64,000 bases of DNA from Oscillospiraceae bacterium (GTDB taxonomy: Bacteria > Bacillota > Clostridia > Oscillospirales > Ruminococcaceae): positions 1 to 64,000 of the forward strand of contig JAFTTI010000017.1 in the NCBI GenBank assembly GCA_017466865.1. The letters are read 5' to 3'. A program made the translations under genes and the position numbers. Below the pieces are notes generated by a model, which had not been told where the DNA came from, did not search any database, and saw only the letters and a list, made by a program, of their open reading frames with translations. Of the stretch, positions 16,554 through 25,515 are shown in pieces; the stretch's first letter is position 1, and each line of letters begins with the position of its first letter.

Positions 16554-16664
16554 GTTATTACCTCGTTTCAGGGGTTTTATTTTTTGCGCCCATTTTTCAG
16601 CAATGGGTTAAAAATCCCCTTTATATCCACGAGGGAGGCTTTCAGATTTATAGGAGGTGCCGAA

Positions 16665-16814
16665 ATGAGAGTAAAAATTACATTGGCTTGCACAGAATGC
16701 AAGGAGAGAAACTATTGTTCTAAGAAGAACAAGAAGAACGACCCTGACAGACTTGAAATGAACAAGTACTGCAAGAAGTGCCGCAAGCATACTCTTCACA
16801 AAGAAACAAAGTAA
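16665..16814 (+). CDS. rpmG: 50S ribosomal protein L33
   Basis: A 49-residue zinc-type L33 with two CxxC pairs ([14 protein letters not shown] and CKKCRKH). Start at 16665 after AGGAGGTGCCGAA. A longer upstream frame is non-conserved and lies over the promoter. The gene begins the usual rpmG-secE-nusG order. Confidence 0.96.
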   Translation: MRVKITLACTECKERNYCSKKNKKNDPDRLEMNKYCKKCRKHTLHKETK

Positions 16815-16829
16815 GAGCGGAGGGTAATT

Positions 16830-17078
16830 ATGGCTGATAAGAAAAAAACAGCAGATAAGAAAACTCCTGCTAAGAAGAAAGATGGCAATAAGGCTATCAA
16901 GTGGCTCAAAGAAGCCAGAGTAGAGTTCAAGAAAGTTGTATGGCCTACAAAGAAGCAGGTCGCACACAACACAGGCATAGTGCTCACAGTAATGGCTGTA
17001 TGTGCAATATTCATCGGTCTTATTGACGCAGGTCTGGCTGAACTTCTCAGAATCGTTCTCAGTGGCGGAAACGCTTAG
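16830..17078 (+). CDS. secE: Preprotein translocase subunit SecE
   Basis: An 82-residue single-span SecE. A Lys-rich N-terminus is followed by the amphipathic cytosolic helix (WLKEARVEFKKVVWPTKKQV), one transmembrane helix (TGIVLTVMAVCAIFIGLIDAG) and a short tail. It clamps SecY in the translocon. Start after GGAGGG. Confidence 0.96.
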   Translation: MADKKKTADKKTPAKKKDGNKAIKWLKEARVEFKKVVWPTKKQVAHNTGIVLTVMAVCAIFIGLIDAGLAELLRIVLSGGNA

Positions 17079-17103
17079 TAGTATTAAGAAAGGGTGTTAA
17101 ATA

Positions 17104-17661
17104 ATGTCTGATACAGCAAAATGGTATGTTATCCACACCTATTCGGGATACGAAAAGAATGTTGCAAGAACAATTATGAGAGTTGTTGAAAACAAGAACC
17201 TTCAGGATTATGTCTTTGATGTTATCGTTCCCACAGAAACAGTTTCTGAAAAGAAGGATGATAAGATCAAAGAACACGAAAGAAATGTTCTTCCCGGTTA
17301 TGTTCTCGTAAAGATGATTTTTGACGATGACAACAATGCGTGGTCAGCGGTAAGAAACATCAGAGGCGTTACAGGATTTGTAGGCCCCGGGTCAAAGCCC
17401 GTTCCGCTTACAGATAAGGAATTCAACAAACTCCTTGAAAAATTCGGTTCTGCCGAAGACAAGGCAAAGCAGAACAAGTTTGAAGTCGATTTCTCAATCG
17501 GCGACAGTGTCCGCGTTTCAGGCGGTCAGCTTGACGGCTTTGTGGGTGTTGTCAAGAGTATCAATCTTGATGACCAGACAGCAGAAGTCATCGTTTCTAT
17601 GTTCGGAAGAGAAACACCTGCGGTAATCAACATTATGCAGGTTCAGAAAATCGATGACTAA
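17104..17661 (+). CDS. nusG: Transcription elongation factor NusG
   Basis: A 185-residue NusG with the NGN domain (KWYVIHTYSGYEKNVARTI, VLPGYVLVKM, RGVTGFVG) and a C-terminal KOW domain (SIGDSVRVSGGQLDGFVGVV). It modulates RNA polymerase pausing and couples transcription to translation. Start at 17104, with GAAAGGGTG upstream. Confidence 0.97.
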   Translation: MSDTAKWYVIHTYSGYEKNVARTIMRVVENKNLQDYVFDVIVPTETVSEKKDDKIKEHERNVLPGYVLVKMIFDDDNNAWSAVRNIRGVTGFVGPGSKPVPLTDKEFNKLLEKFGSAEDKAKQNKFEVDFSIGDSVRVSGGQLDGFVGVVKSINLDDQTAEVIVSMFGRETPAVINIMQVQKIDD

Positions 17662-17684
17662 AACAATCATTAACAAACGAAGTT

Positions 17685-17773
17685 AAAGGGGATAGGCCCC
17701 TTTGATGAGTACGCAAGAACAGCGTACAAGTGGGAGAGTTGAAATACTAAGACTCATCAACTCGCCTTACCAC
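17685..17773 (+). promoter_or_regulatory. rplK leader with probable L1-binding 23S rRNA mimic
   Basis: Two hairpins, AAAGGGG/CCCCTTT (17685-17703) and GTACGC/GCGTAC (17709-17727), precede a two-part stem. GTGG (17730-17733) pairs with CCAC (17770-17773), and GAGTTGA (17736-17742) pairs with TCAACTC (17757-17763), with an asymmetric internal loop. The GTGGGAG...TACCAC pattern imitates the L1 site in helix 76-77 of 23S rRNA. L1 repression of rplK-rplA by such mimicry is known in other bacteria. Here it is inferred. Confidence 0.55.
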
Positions 17774-17794
17774 ATTTTATGGAGGTGCGAAAGC

Positions 17795-18220
17795 ATGGCA
17801 CAGAAAGTAGTTGGCTACATTAAGCTGCAAATCGCAGCGGGTAAAGCAACCCCTGCACCACCTGTTGGACCTGCACTCGGTCAGCACGGTGTAAACATCA
17901 TGGCTTTTACAAAGGAATTCAATGAGAGAACAAAGAACGACATCGGACTTATCATCCCTGTTGTAATCACTGTTTACGCAGACCGTTCATTCTCATTCAT
18001 CACAAAGACACCACCCGCAGCCGTTCTTATCAAGAAAGCTTGTAAGATCGACAAGGCATCAGGTGTTCCTAACAAGAATAAGGTTGCAAAGATTACAAAG
18101 GCACAGATTCAGCAGATCGCTGAACAGAAAATGCCTGACCTTAACGCAGCTAACGTCGAAAATGCAATGAGCATGATCGCCGGAACAGCTCGTTCAATGG
18201 GTATCGAAGTTGTTGACTAA
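17795..18220 (+). CDS. rplK: 50S ribosomal protein L11
   Basis: A 141-residue L11. Conserved N-terminal [23 protein letters not shown] and C-terminal rRNA-binding domain with [25 protein letters not shown]. Start at 17795 after GGAGGTGCGAAAGC. The longer frame from 17702 covers the structured leader and is rejected. Confidence 0.97.
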   Translation: MAQKVVGYIKLQIAAGKATPAPPVGPALGQHGVNIMAFTKEFNERTKNDIGLIIPVVITVYADRSFSFITKTPPAAVLIKKACKIDKASGVPNKNKVAKITKAQIQQIAEQKMPDLNAANVENAMSMIAGTARSMGIEVVD

Positions 18221-18234
18221 TACACCCAAAATGT

Positions 18235-18263
18235 AGTGGGAGGAATATTCCGCTATCACCACT
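18235..18263 (+). promoter_or_regulatory. Second probable L1-binding stem before rplA
   Basis: AGTGG (18235-18239) pairs with CCACT (18259-18263), and an inner GGAA/TTCC stem is separated from it by an asymmetric loop (GA against GCTATCA). The 5' GTGGGAGG and 3' ATCACCAC again resemble the L1 site in 23S rRNA. It ends about 18 bases before the rplA ATG, close enough to block initiation. Confidence 0.45.
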
Positions 18264-18281
18264 TATGAGGAGGATAATTTA

Positions 18282-18977
18282 ATGAAACACGGTAAGAAAT
18301 ATGTCGACAGCGCTAAAGCAATCGACAAAAATAAAATGTATGAAGCTACAGAAGCTCTCGATTTAGCTTGCAAGAATGCAAAGGCAAAGTTTGATGAAAC
18401 AATCGAAATCCATGTTCGTCTCGGCGTTGATGGTAAGCACGCTGACCAGCAGGTTAGAGGTGCGGTTGTTCTTCCTAACGGAACAGGTAAGAATGTTCGC
18501 GTTTGCGTATTCTGCAAGGAAGAAAAAGAAGAAATCGCAAAGGCAGCAGGTGCTGAATTTGTTGGCGGCGCTGACCTCGTTGATAAGATCGTTAAGGAAA
18601 ACTGGCTCGATTTCGACGTTTGTATCGCTTCACCCGATATGATGGGCGTTGTTGGTAAGGCAGCGAGAGTTCTCGGTCCTCGCGGACTTATGCCTAACCC
18701 CAAGGCTGGTACAGTTTCACCTGACATCGAAAAGGCTATCACAGAAGCTAAGGCTGGTAAGATTGAATATCGTCTCGATAAGACAAACATCATTCACTGC
18801 CCCATCGGTAAGGCTTCATTCGGTGCTGAAAAGCTCACACAGAACTTTGAAACACTTATGGAAGCAATCGTTAAGGCTAAGCCTGCAGCTGCAAAGGGAA
18901 CATACCTCAAGTCCTGCACAGTTACATCAACTATGGGCGTTGGTATCCCCGTTGTAACAACAAAATACGGAGTTTAA
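18282..18977 (+). CDS. rplA: 50S ribosomal protein L1
   Basis: A 231-residue L1 with typical motifs: [45 protein letters not shown] and the C-terminal [12 protein letters not shown]. It forms the mobile L1 stalk and in many bacteria represses its own operon. Start after GAGGAGG. Ends the operon before a strong terminator. Confidence 0.97.
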   Translation: MKHGKKYVDSAKAIDKNKMYEATEALDLACKNAKAKFDETIEIHVRLGVDGKHADQQVRGAVVLPNGTGKNVRVCVFCKEEKEEIAKAAGAEFVGGADLVDKIVKENWLDFDVCIASPDMMGVVGKAARVLGPRGLMPNPKAGTVSPDIEKAITEAKAGKIEYRLDKTNIIHCPIGKASFGAEKLTQNFETLMEAIVKAKPAAAKGTYLKSCTVTSTMGVGIPVVTTKYGV

Positions 18978-18999
18978 TTCTTAACAGATTGAACTTTTC

Positions 19000-19032
19000 G
19001 CACCGAAGGCAAGTAGTCTTCGGTGCTTTTTT
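19000..19032 (+). terminator. Terminator after rplA
   Basis: GCACCGAAG/CTTCGGTGC stem, nine-base loop, then TTTTTT. Confidence 0.85.
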
Positions 19033-19045
19033 ATAAGGAGTTTTT

Positions 19046-19750
19046 ATGGAAAGACTTGATAAATTCATCTCTAATCAGACAGGTATTTCAAGGGCGGATG
19101 TCAAAAAGATTATCCGTCAGGGAAGGGTAACCGTAGGGGGAGCTGTCATAAAATCGGGCGATATGAAGATAAACCCCGAAACTGATGTTGTTACCGTTTC
19201 GGGAAAAGAAATAGTCTATAAAAGATACCTATATATAATGATGAATAAACCCGCGGGATATGTCTGTTCAACCGATGACAACACCGCCCCGACAGTTATA
19301 GACCTTCTCCCCGATGACCTTAAAAGAAAGGGGCTTTTCCCTGCGGGAAGGCTTGATAAGGATACCGAAGGGTTTGTTCTGATAACCGATGACGGTGAGT
19401 TTGCACACGACATTCTCTCGCCCTCGAAACATGTCGCTAAAAAGTATCTCTGCCGACTTGAAAAAAAGGCTGAAAAAGAGTATGAAAACGCCTTTAAATC
19501 GGGCATTACAATATCGGGCGGAGAAGAATGTAAACCTGCTTCGATAGAATTTACCGACGATGAAAATATGGTATATTTAACAATTTTCGAAGGCAAATTT
19601 CATCAGATTAAACGAATGTTCGAGGCCCTCGGAAACCGCATAATATACCTTAAAAGACTCTCTATCGGCGGCCTTTTTCTCGACGAAAATCTCGCCCTCG
19701 GGGAGTGCAGGGAAATATTGCACAAAGAAATAGAAAAAATCAAGTCTTAA
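19046..19750 (+). CDS. RsuA/RluB-family rRNA pseudouridine synthase
   Basis: A 234-residue enzyme converting a specific rRNA uridine to pseudouridine. The S4 RNA-binding domain (about 1-60, MERLDKFISNQTGISRADVK) precedes the catalytic domain. That domain has AGRLDKDTEGFVLITDDG, containing the catalytic Asp, then HVAKKYLC and HQIKRMFEALG. Features fit RsuA (16S U516), though RluB-type targets are not excluded. ATG follows AAGGAG just after the rplA terminator. Confidence 0.9.
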   Translation: MERLDKFISNQTGISRADVKKIIRQGRVTVGGAVIKSGDMKINPETDVVTVSGKEIVYKRYLYIMMNKPAGYVCSTDDNTAPTVIDLLPDDLKRKGLFPAGRLDKDTEGFVLITDDGEFAHDILSPSKHVAKKYLCRLEKKAEKEYENAFKSGITISGGEECKPASIEFTDDENMVYLTIFEGKFHQIKRMFEALGNRIIYLKRLSIGGLFLDENLALGECREILHKEIEKIKS

Positions 19751-19840
19751 TTTTAGCTATCGGTTAAAAATCGATTTTTCGCCTGTTTTTTTTCGTCAAA
19801 ATAAATAAACACACTTTTGCAAGTTTGGGTATAAAGCAAC

Positions 19841-19870
19841 TTGAAATAGGGGTGCATTTTTTGGTATTAT
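19841..19870 (+). promoter_or_regulatory. Promoter of the msmK-like gene
   Basis: TTGAAA (19841-19846), an 18-base spacer and TATTAT (19865-19870). The leader of about 75 bases before the ATG at 19954 contains GGCGTAATATACGC and ACCGCAAGGT, small hairpins of unknown role. Confidence 0.5.
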
Positions 19871-19953
19871 ATTTGTAAGGCGTAATATACGCAGACCGCA
19901 AGGTCGTAAAAATGCTAACTATTTTTACAAAATATTTTTGGGAGGTTTTTTAA

Positions 19954-21093
19954 ATGGCAAATCTTTCTCTTCGCTCAATTTACAAGAAATACCCCGGCGG
20001 AGTAGTAGCTGTTTCGGACTTCAACCTCGAAATCCGTGACAGAGAATTCATCATCTTCGTTGGTCCTTCAGGATGTGGTAAATCAACAACACTTCGTATG
20101 ATCGCTGGTCTTGAAGAAATCTCAGAGGGTGAACTTTACATCGGCGACCGCCTTGTAAACGACATTGCTCCCCGTGATAGAGATATAGCAATGGTTTTCC
20201 AGAACTACGCTCTTTATCCTCACATGACAGTTTTCGAAAACATGGCATTCGGTCTTAAGCTCCGTAAGGTTCCTAAGGACGAAATCACAAGAAAGGTAGA
20301 AGAAGCTGCAAGAATTCTCGACATCTCACACCTTCTCGACAGAAAGCCCAAGGCTCTCTCAGGTGGACAGAGACAGCGTGTTGCCCTCGGCCGTGCTATC
20401 GTTCGTGAACCTCAGGTATTCCTTCTCGACGAACCCCTTTCAAACCTCGATGCTAAGCTCCGTGCTCAGATGAGAACTGAAATTTCAAAGCTTCATAAGA
20501 AACTCGGAACAACATTCATCTACGTAACTCATGACCAGACAGAAGCTATGACAATGGGTGACAGAATCGTAGTTATGAAGGACGGTTTCGTTCAGCAGGT
20601 TGACTCACCTCAGAACCTTTACGAAAACCCCTGCAACCAGTTCGTTGCTGGATTCATGGGTTCACCTCAGATGAACTTCATCGATGGTTACCTCAGAAAG
20701 ATCGATGGTAAGTACAACGTTGAATTCGGCTGGAATGAAAGAAAGCAGTCAGGAAAGAAATACTATGTTGAAATTCCTGAAAGCAAGGGTGGAGAAGAAG
20801 TTCTCGAAGAATACGTTGATAAGGAAATCATCATCGGTATTCGTCCTGAAAACATCCACGACGAAGAAATGTTCCTTTCAGCTGCTAAGACAGGTATCGT
20901 AGACGCTGAAGTTGAAATCACAGAACTTATGGGTGCTGAAACATACCTCTACCTCACAGTTGAAGGTATCAGCCTCACAGCAAGAGTTTCACCTCGTTCA
21001 ACAGCTCGTCCTCAGGATACAATCAAGGTTGCTCTCGATCCTAACAAGATTCACATCTTCGATAAGGAAACAGAAAAGACAATCATCAACTAA
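19954..21093 (+). CDS. MsmK/UgpC-type sugar ABC transporter ATPase
   Basis: A 379-residue ABC ATPase of the MalK group. Walker [12 protein letters not shown]-loop [11 protein letters not shown], signature [14 protein letters not shown], Walker [17 protein letters not shown] and H-loop [11 protein letters not shown] are intact. A C-terminal TOBE/regulatory domain follows ([22 protein letters not shown]). No permease or binding-protein gene is nearby, so it is an orphan, as is MsmK in streptococci and clostridia, where one ATPase energises several carbohydrate importers. Codon choice is strongly biased (AAC, ATC, CTC), implying high expression. Confidence 0.92.
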   Translation: MANLSLRSIYKKYPGGVVAVSDFNLEIRDREFIIFVGPSGCGKSTTLRMIAGLEEISEGELYIGDRLVNDIAPRDRDIAMVFQNYALYPHMTVFENMAFGLKLRKVPKDEITRKVEEAARILDISHLLDRKPKALSGGQRQRVALGRAIVREPQVFLLDEPLSNLDAKLRAQMRTEISKLHKKLGTTFIYVTHDQTEAMTMGDRIVVMKDGFVQQVDSPQNLYENPCNQFVAGFMGSPQMNFIDGYLRKIDGKYNVEFGWNERKQSGKKYYVEIPESKGGEEVLEEYVDKEIIIGIRPENIHDEEMFLSAAKTGIVDAEVEITELMGAETYLYLTVEGISLTARVSPRSTARPQDTIKVALDPNKIHIFDKETEKTIIN

Positions 21094-21104
21094 TTATGAT
21101 TTCA

Positions 21105-21137
21105 AAAACCCTCTCATTTTCGAGAGGGTTTTTTATT
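21105..21137 (+). terminator. Terminator after the msmK-like gene
   Basis: AAACCCTCTC/GAGAGGGTTT stem with a short ATTTTC loop and a long T-rich run. Confidence 0.85.
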
Positions 21138-21207
21138 TTTGGTTTCAAGCATATTTTTCATTTTTTGCAAAATACTATCCATAGAATTCTTTGGAGGTAT
21201 TTTAAAA

Positions 21208-23235
21208 ATGAAAGATAGAATTTTCGGAGTTCTGCAAAGAGTAGGGCGCTCTTTTATGCTTCCTATTGCACTTTTACCCGTTGCGGGACTTCTTTTAGGA
21301 ATAGGAAGTTCATTCACAAATCCCCGTACTTTAGAGGCCTATGGCCTTGACGCTTTTATCTATGAGGGAAGTTTTATATATACTCTTCTCGATATAATGA
21401 GCAGAACGGGCAGCGTTGTTTTCGATAACCTTCCGCTGCTTTTCGCTGTCGGTGTCGCTATCGGAATGGCAAAAAACGAGAAAGATGTTGCCGCTTTGTC
21501 GGGCGCTATCGGATACCTTATAATGAACGCGTCTATCTCAACGCTTATAGCGGCAAACGGCGGGGTAGAGGCACTCCCTGTGAACACGACAACAACCGCA
21601 CTCGGTATAACAACCTTACAGATGGGTGTTTTCGGTGGAATAATAGTAGGACTCGGAACAGCTGCACTTCACAACAGATTTTATAAGATAAAATTACCGA
21701 CAGTGCTCTCTTTCTTCGGCGGAACAAGATTTGTTCCCATTATAACAAGCCTTGTCTATCTTTTAGTCGGAGTTTTAATGTTCTTTGTATGGCCCGTTGT
21801 CCAGACGGGTATAGCTGCACTCGGAAATCTTGTTCTCGGCTCGGGATATATCGGAACATGGATTTATGGAATTATCGAAAGAGCACTTATTCCTTTCGGT
21901 CTTCATCATGTTTTCTATATGCCTTTCTGGCAGACAGAACTCGGTGGCTCTATGATTATCGACGGAGAGGTTATAAATGGTGCACAGAATATCTTTTTTG
22001 CCGAACTCGCATCAAAATCAACAGAACAGTTTTCTGTTTCGGCAACAAGATTTATGTCAGGGAAATTCCCTTTTATGATTTTCGGACTTCCCGCGGCGGC
22101 TTTCGCTATGTACAGAACGGCAAAGCCTGAAAAAAGAAAAGTTGCTGGAGGACTTCTTCTTTCGGCGGCACTTACCTCTATGCTGACAGGAATTACAGAA
22201 CCTATTGAGTTCACATTCCTCTTTGTAGCCCCCGTTATGTATGCCGTTCATTGTGTTTTAGCAGGGCTTTCATATATGATTATGCATATTCTGAATGTAG
22301 GTGTCGGCATGACTTTTTCAGGCGGACTTATTGACCTTACCCTTTTTGGAATTTTACAGGGCAACGAAAAAACAAACTGGATATGGATAGTAATAACAGG
22401 ACTTATCTATGCAGTTGTCTATTATTTCATCTTCTATTTTATGATTAAAAAACTTCATCTCAAAACTCCGGGAAGAGAAGAAGAGGGCGAAGAAACAAAA
22501 CTCTATACAAGAAAAGATATGGAGAAAAAATCGTCGGGTATATCAGCACTTATCCTTTCTGGTCTTGGCGGAATTGAAAATATTTCGGATATAGACGCTT
22601 GTGCAACAAGACTTCGTGTAAGCGTAAAAAATCCTTCGCTTTGTGAAAAAGAACTTCTGACAAAAAGCGGTGCTAAGGGAGTTATCATAAACGGAAACGG
22701 AGTTCAGGCGATTTATGGACCGCAGGTTTCTGTTATAAAATCCGAACTTCTTGATTTTCTTGAAAAAGGCGACCATAAAGCAGTTTCAGATATAATCTGT
22801 TCACCCGTAACGGGAAAGGTTATTCCTTTATCCGAAGTTCCCGATGAGGCTTTTAAAACCGAGGTTTTAGGAAAAGGCGTTGCCGTTATCCCTTATGACA
22901 ACAACCTTTATGCAGTAGCCTCGGGAGTGGTAGAAACAGTTGCCGAAACGGGACACGCCATAAGTATTCTATGCGACAACGGCGCTGAAATCTTACTTCA
23001 TATAGGTATAGATACAGTAAAACTCAAAGGAAGATATTTTGAAGCAAAGGTTAAAAACGGACAGAAGATAAAAAAGGGCGACCTTTTAATAACCTTCGAC
23101 AGAGAATCTGCTTTGAAAGAAGGCTTTAATATGACAATCCCCGTTATAGTATGTAACCATGATGAGTTCACAAAAATTGAAATCATCGGAAAAAATGACA
23201 TCAATAACGGCGATGATTTAATGAAAATCATATAG
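21208..23235 (+). CDS. PTS glucose-family transporter EIICBA
   Basis: A 675-residue three-domain permease that imports and phosphorylates a hexose. The EIIC domain (about 1-415) has ten or so membrane helices and the signature ALIPFGLHHVFYMPFW. EIIB follows with phosphorylatable Cys465 in IDACATRL, then EIIA with His598 in LLHIGIDTV and SPVTGKVIPL. The order C-B-A is complete, so it needs only HPr. The family covers glucose, N-acetylglucosamine and maltose/glucose transporters, and the substrate cannot be told apart here. The start at 21208 follows GGAGGT. An upstream ATG at 21139 lies in the previous terminator. Confidence 0.93.
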   Translation: MKDRIFGVLQRVGRSFMLPIALLPVAGLLLGIGSSFTNPRTLEAYGLDAFIYEGSFIYTLLDIMSRTGSVVFDNLPLLFAVGVAIGMAKNEKDVAALSGAIGYLIMNASISTLIAANGGVEALPVNTTTTALGITTLQMGVFGGIIVGLGTAALHNRFYKIKLPTVLSFFGGTRFVPIITSLVYLLVGVLMFFVWPVVQTGIAALGNLVLGSGYIGTWIYGIIERALIPFGLHHVFYMPFWQTELGGSMIIDGEVINGAQNIFFAELASKSTEQFSVSATRFMSGKFPFMIFGLPAAAFAMYRTAKPEKRKVAGGLLLSAALTSMLTGITEPIEFTFLFVAPVMYAVHCVLAGLSYMIMHILNVGVGMTFSGGLIDLTLFGILQGNEKTNWIWIVITGLIYAVVYYFIFYFMIKKLHLKTPGREEEGEETKLYTRKDMEKKSSGISALILSGLGGIENISDIDACATRLRVSVKNPSLCEKELLTKSGAKGVIINGNGVQAIYGPQVSVIKSELLDFLEKGDHKAVSDIICSPVTGKVIPLSEVPDEAFKTEVLGKGVAVIPYDNNLYAVASGVVETVAETGHAISILCDNGAEILLHIGIDTVKLKGRYFEAKVKNGQKIKKGDLLITFDRESALKEGFNMTIPVIVCNHDEFTKIEIIGKNDINNGDDLMKII

Positions 23236-23241
23236 GAAAAC

Positions 23242-23283
23242 AAAAGAAGTGTGGTCATTTTTCCACACTTCTTTGCTTTTTTC
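23242..23283. terminator. Terminator after the PTS gene
   Basis: AAAAGAAGTGTGG/CCACACTTCTTT stem with loop TCATTTTT, followed by GCTTTTTTC. Confidence 0.8.
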
Positions 23284-23314
23284 AAAAAATTCATAAATTC
23301 TGTTAAAAAGGTGG

Positions 23315-23343
23315 TTGAAATATGGAAAATTTTGTAGTATAAT
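23315..23343 (+). promoter_or_regulatory. Promoter of the hybrid kinase gene
   Basis: TTGAAA (23315-23320), a 17-base spacer and TATAAT (23338-23343), about 40 bases before the start codon. Confidence 0.75.
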
Positions 23344-23382
23344 CTTCGTGAATTATTTAATATTTATGAAAGGATGATAGTT

Positions 23383-25515
23383 GTGTCGAAACTTGGTATT
23401 TTTAAAAAATATCTCGCACACCTATATGAAAAAGCGGGGAATTTCAATCGCAGCGGTCTTTATATAGCATTTGCCTTAATAGGTTTTTACGCACTTGTTA
23501 TGTCCATTGTCTGCTTTGTTCAGAAAGCGGTAATGATGGGCGTTGTTAACCTTGCTATTACAACATTTATGGTGCTTACAATTATCATCTTCGCAAAGAT
23601 AAAATCGACAAGAGCTTTAGCAAGATTTGTTGTGGTATTCATATATGCACTGATGATATTCTTCTTAACAACAGGCGGTGCAGGCGGCGTAAGTATTATG
23701 TGGCTTCTCTTTATTCCCGCGGCGGCAACATATTTCATCAGCCTCTATTATGGCGGCGCACTCAGTATACTTCTTGGCATAAGTGTTTCTGTATATATGT
23801 TCACCCCTCTTCATTTCTATGGCTACCCTTATTCAGAGCAGCAGATTGTCCGTTTTCCGATTATTTACTGGGCATTTACAATCACATCGCTCATCATCGC
23901 AGCAAGAATTGATAATGCAGAAGAAAAACAGAAAGAAATCGTAAGAAGCGCAGAGCGTTCAAATAAGCTCAAATCAGAATTTCTTGCCAATATGTCACAC
24001 GAAATAAGAACCCCTATGAATGCGATTATGGGTATGTGTGAACTTTCTAAATCCGAAGAAATGTCACAGACAGCAAGGGATAACAATGATAACATCTATA
24101 CATCGGGCAAAACGCTTATGAATATCATAAACGACTTACTCGATTTCTCGAAAATCGAATCGGGGAAAATGGAACTTGCAACATCAGAATACCGCCTTTC
24201 AGATATTCTTTCAGAGGCTATAAATATGGCATCTGCAAGAAAGGGAAACAAGAAGATAGAATTTGCGGTTGATTGTGATCCCGATATTCCCGATTATCTT
24301 CGCGGTGACCCTTCGAGAATAAGACAGATTATGATAAATCTTCTTACAAACGCAATTAAATATACCAACGAGGGTGGAATTCTCTTAACCGTAAGGTCGA
24401 GAAAGGAATCCTATGGAATAAACCTCATAATATCGGTTAAAGACAGCGGAATAGGCATAAAGAAAGAAGATATGAAAAGGCTTTACGATGCCTATAACAG
24501 ATTTGATATTGAAAAGACAAATTCCGTTGAGGGAACAGGTCTTGGTCTTCCCATAACAAAACAACTTGTCGAACTTATGGGCGGTATAATTTCAGTTAAA
24601 AGTATCTATGGCGTGGGAACGGAATTCAGAGTTACCATTCCTCAGAAAGTTTCGGCAAATAACCCTATCGCAAATTTCTATAAGGGAAAAGATAAAAATA
24701 TACTCTATTACGAAAAGAGCAATAGCGATATTCCTGATTTTATCAGAAAAACATATATCAAAAATTTTGATACCATAGTAAAAAGATATAAAGCAAGAAA
24801 ATATATCTGCGATAATATGCGCGATGTTAAAAGAGAAATACGTATTTCAGATTATTCTCATATAATTATCGGACAGGAAGAATACCTTGAGGATAAGGCT
24901 TATTTCGATGAAATTTCAAAGACACATAAAGTATTTGTTTTCGTTGAAAGAGCAGACAGAATACAGACCTGCGAAACAATAAGAAATATCTATAAACCGA
25001 TTGCCGTTTATCAGTTTATAAGAATTATCGAGGGCAAGGATAAGGAAACCGCCCTTAAAACACCCGAAATTTCATTTACAGCACCCGACGCGAAAGTTCT
25101 TGTTGTCGATGATAACGAAGTAAACCTTCTTGTTGCAAGAGGATTTATGAAACGCTATGGCATCAATATCGAAATGGCAACAAGAGGCACGGATGCTGTT
25201 GAGATGGTAAAGAAAAAGAAATACGATATTATTTTTATGGACCATCTTATGCCCGAAATGGATGGTATCGAAACCGCCGAAGCAATAAGAAAAATCGACA
25301 ACGATTATGCAAAATATATTCCTGTTGTTGCACTCACAGCGAATGTTGCAGAAGATGTAAAGAAGATGTTTATGGATAAAGGTTTCAGAGGATTTATGAC
25401 AAAGCCCATACAAAGTGAGGTTTTAAGTAACATACTTCTCAAAAATCTTTCAGAAGAACTTATTGTTGAAAAAGAGCACACTCAAGAACGGGGGGGTATG
25501 ACTTATGGTGACTAA
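23383..25515 (+). CDS. Hybrid sensor histidine kinase (membrane, HisKA-HATPase-REC)
   Basis: A 710-residue hybrid kinase. The first 180 residues hold about five or six hydrophobic segments without a large external domain, so it probably senses a membrane or intracellular signal. HisKA has His206 in NMSHEIRTPMN. HATPase_c has SGIGIKKED and GTGLGLPI. A degenerate, unassigned segment (about 430-560) follows, and then a receiver with phosphoacceptor Asp620 in FMDHLMPEMDG. No output domain or response regulator gene is adjacent, so phosphate must pass elsewhere through a phosphotransfer protein. GTG at 23383 fits AAAGGA better than the ATG at 23374. Its end overlaps degV by 11 bases. Confidence 0.9.
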   Translation: MSKLGIFKKYLAHLYEKAGNFNRSGLYIAFALIGFYALVMSIVCFVQKAVMMGVVNLAITTFMVLTIIIFAKIKSTRALARFVVVFIYALMIFFLTTGGAGGVSIMWLLFIPAAATYFISLYYGGALSILLGISVSVYMFTPLHFYGYPYSEQQIVRFPIIYWAFTITSLIIAARIDNAEEKQKEIVRSAERSNKLKSEFLANMSHEIRTPMNAIMGMCELSKSEEMSQTARDNNDNIYTSGKTLMNIINDLLDFSKIESGKMELATSEYRLSDILSEAINMASARKGNKKIEFAVDCDPDIPDYLRGDPSRIRQIMINLLTNAIKYTNEGGILLTVRSRKESYGINLIISVKDSGIGIKKEDMKRLYDAYNRFDIEKTNSVEGTGLGLPITKQLVELMGGIISVKSIYGVGTEFRVTIPQKVSANNPIANFYKGKDKNILYYEKSNSDIPDFIRKTYIKNFDTIVKRYKARKYICDNMRDVKREIRISDYSHIIIGQEEYLEDKAYFDEISKTHKVFVFVERADRIQTCETIRNIYKPIAVYQFIRIIEGKDKETALKTPEISFTAPDAKVLVVDDNEVNLLVARGFMKRYGINIEMATRGTDAVEMVKKKKYDIIFMDHLMPEMDGIETAEAIRKIDNDYAKYIPVVALTANVAEDVKKMFMDKGFRGFMTKPIQSEVLSNILLKNLSEELIVEKEHTQERGGMTYGD

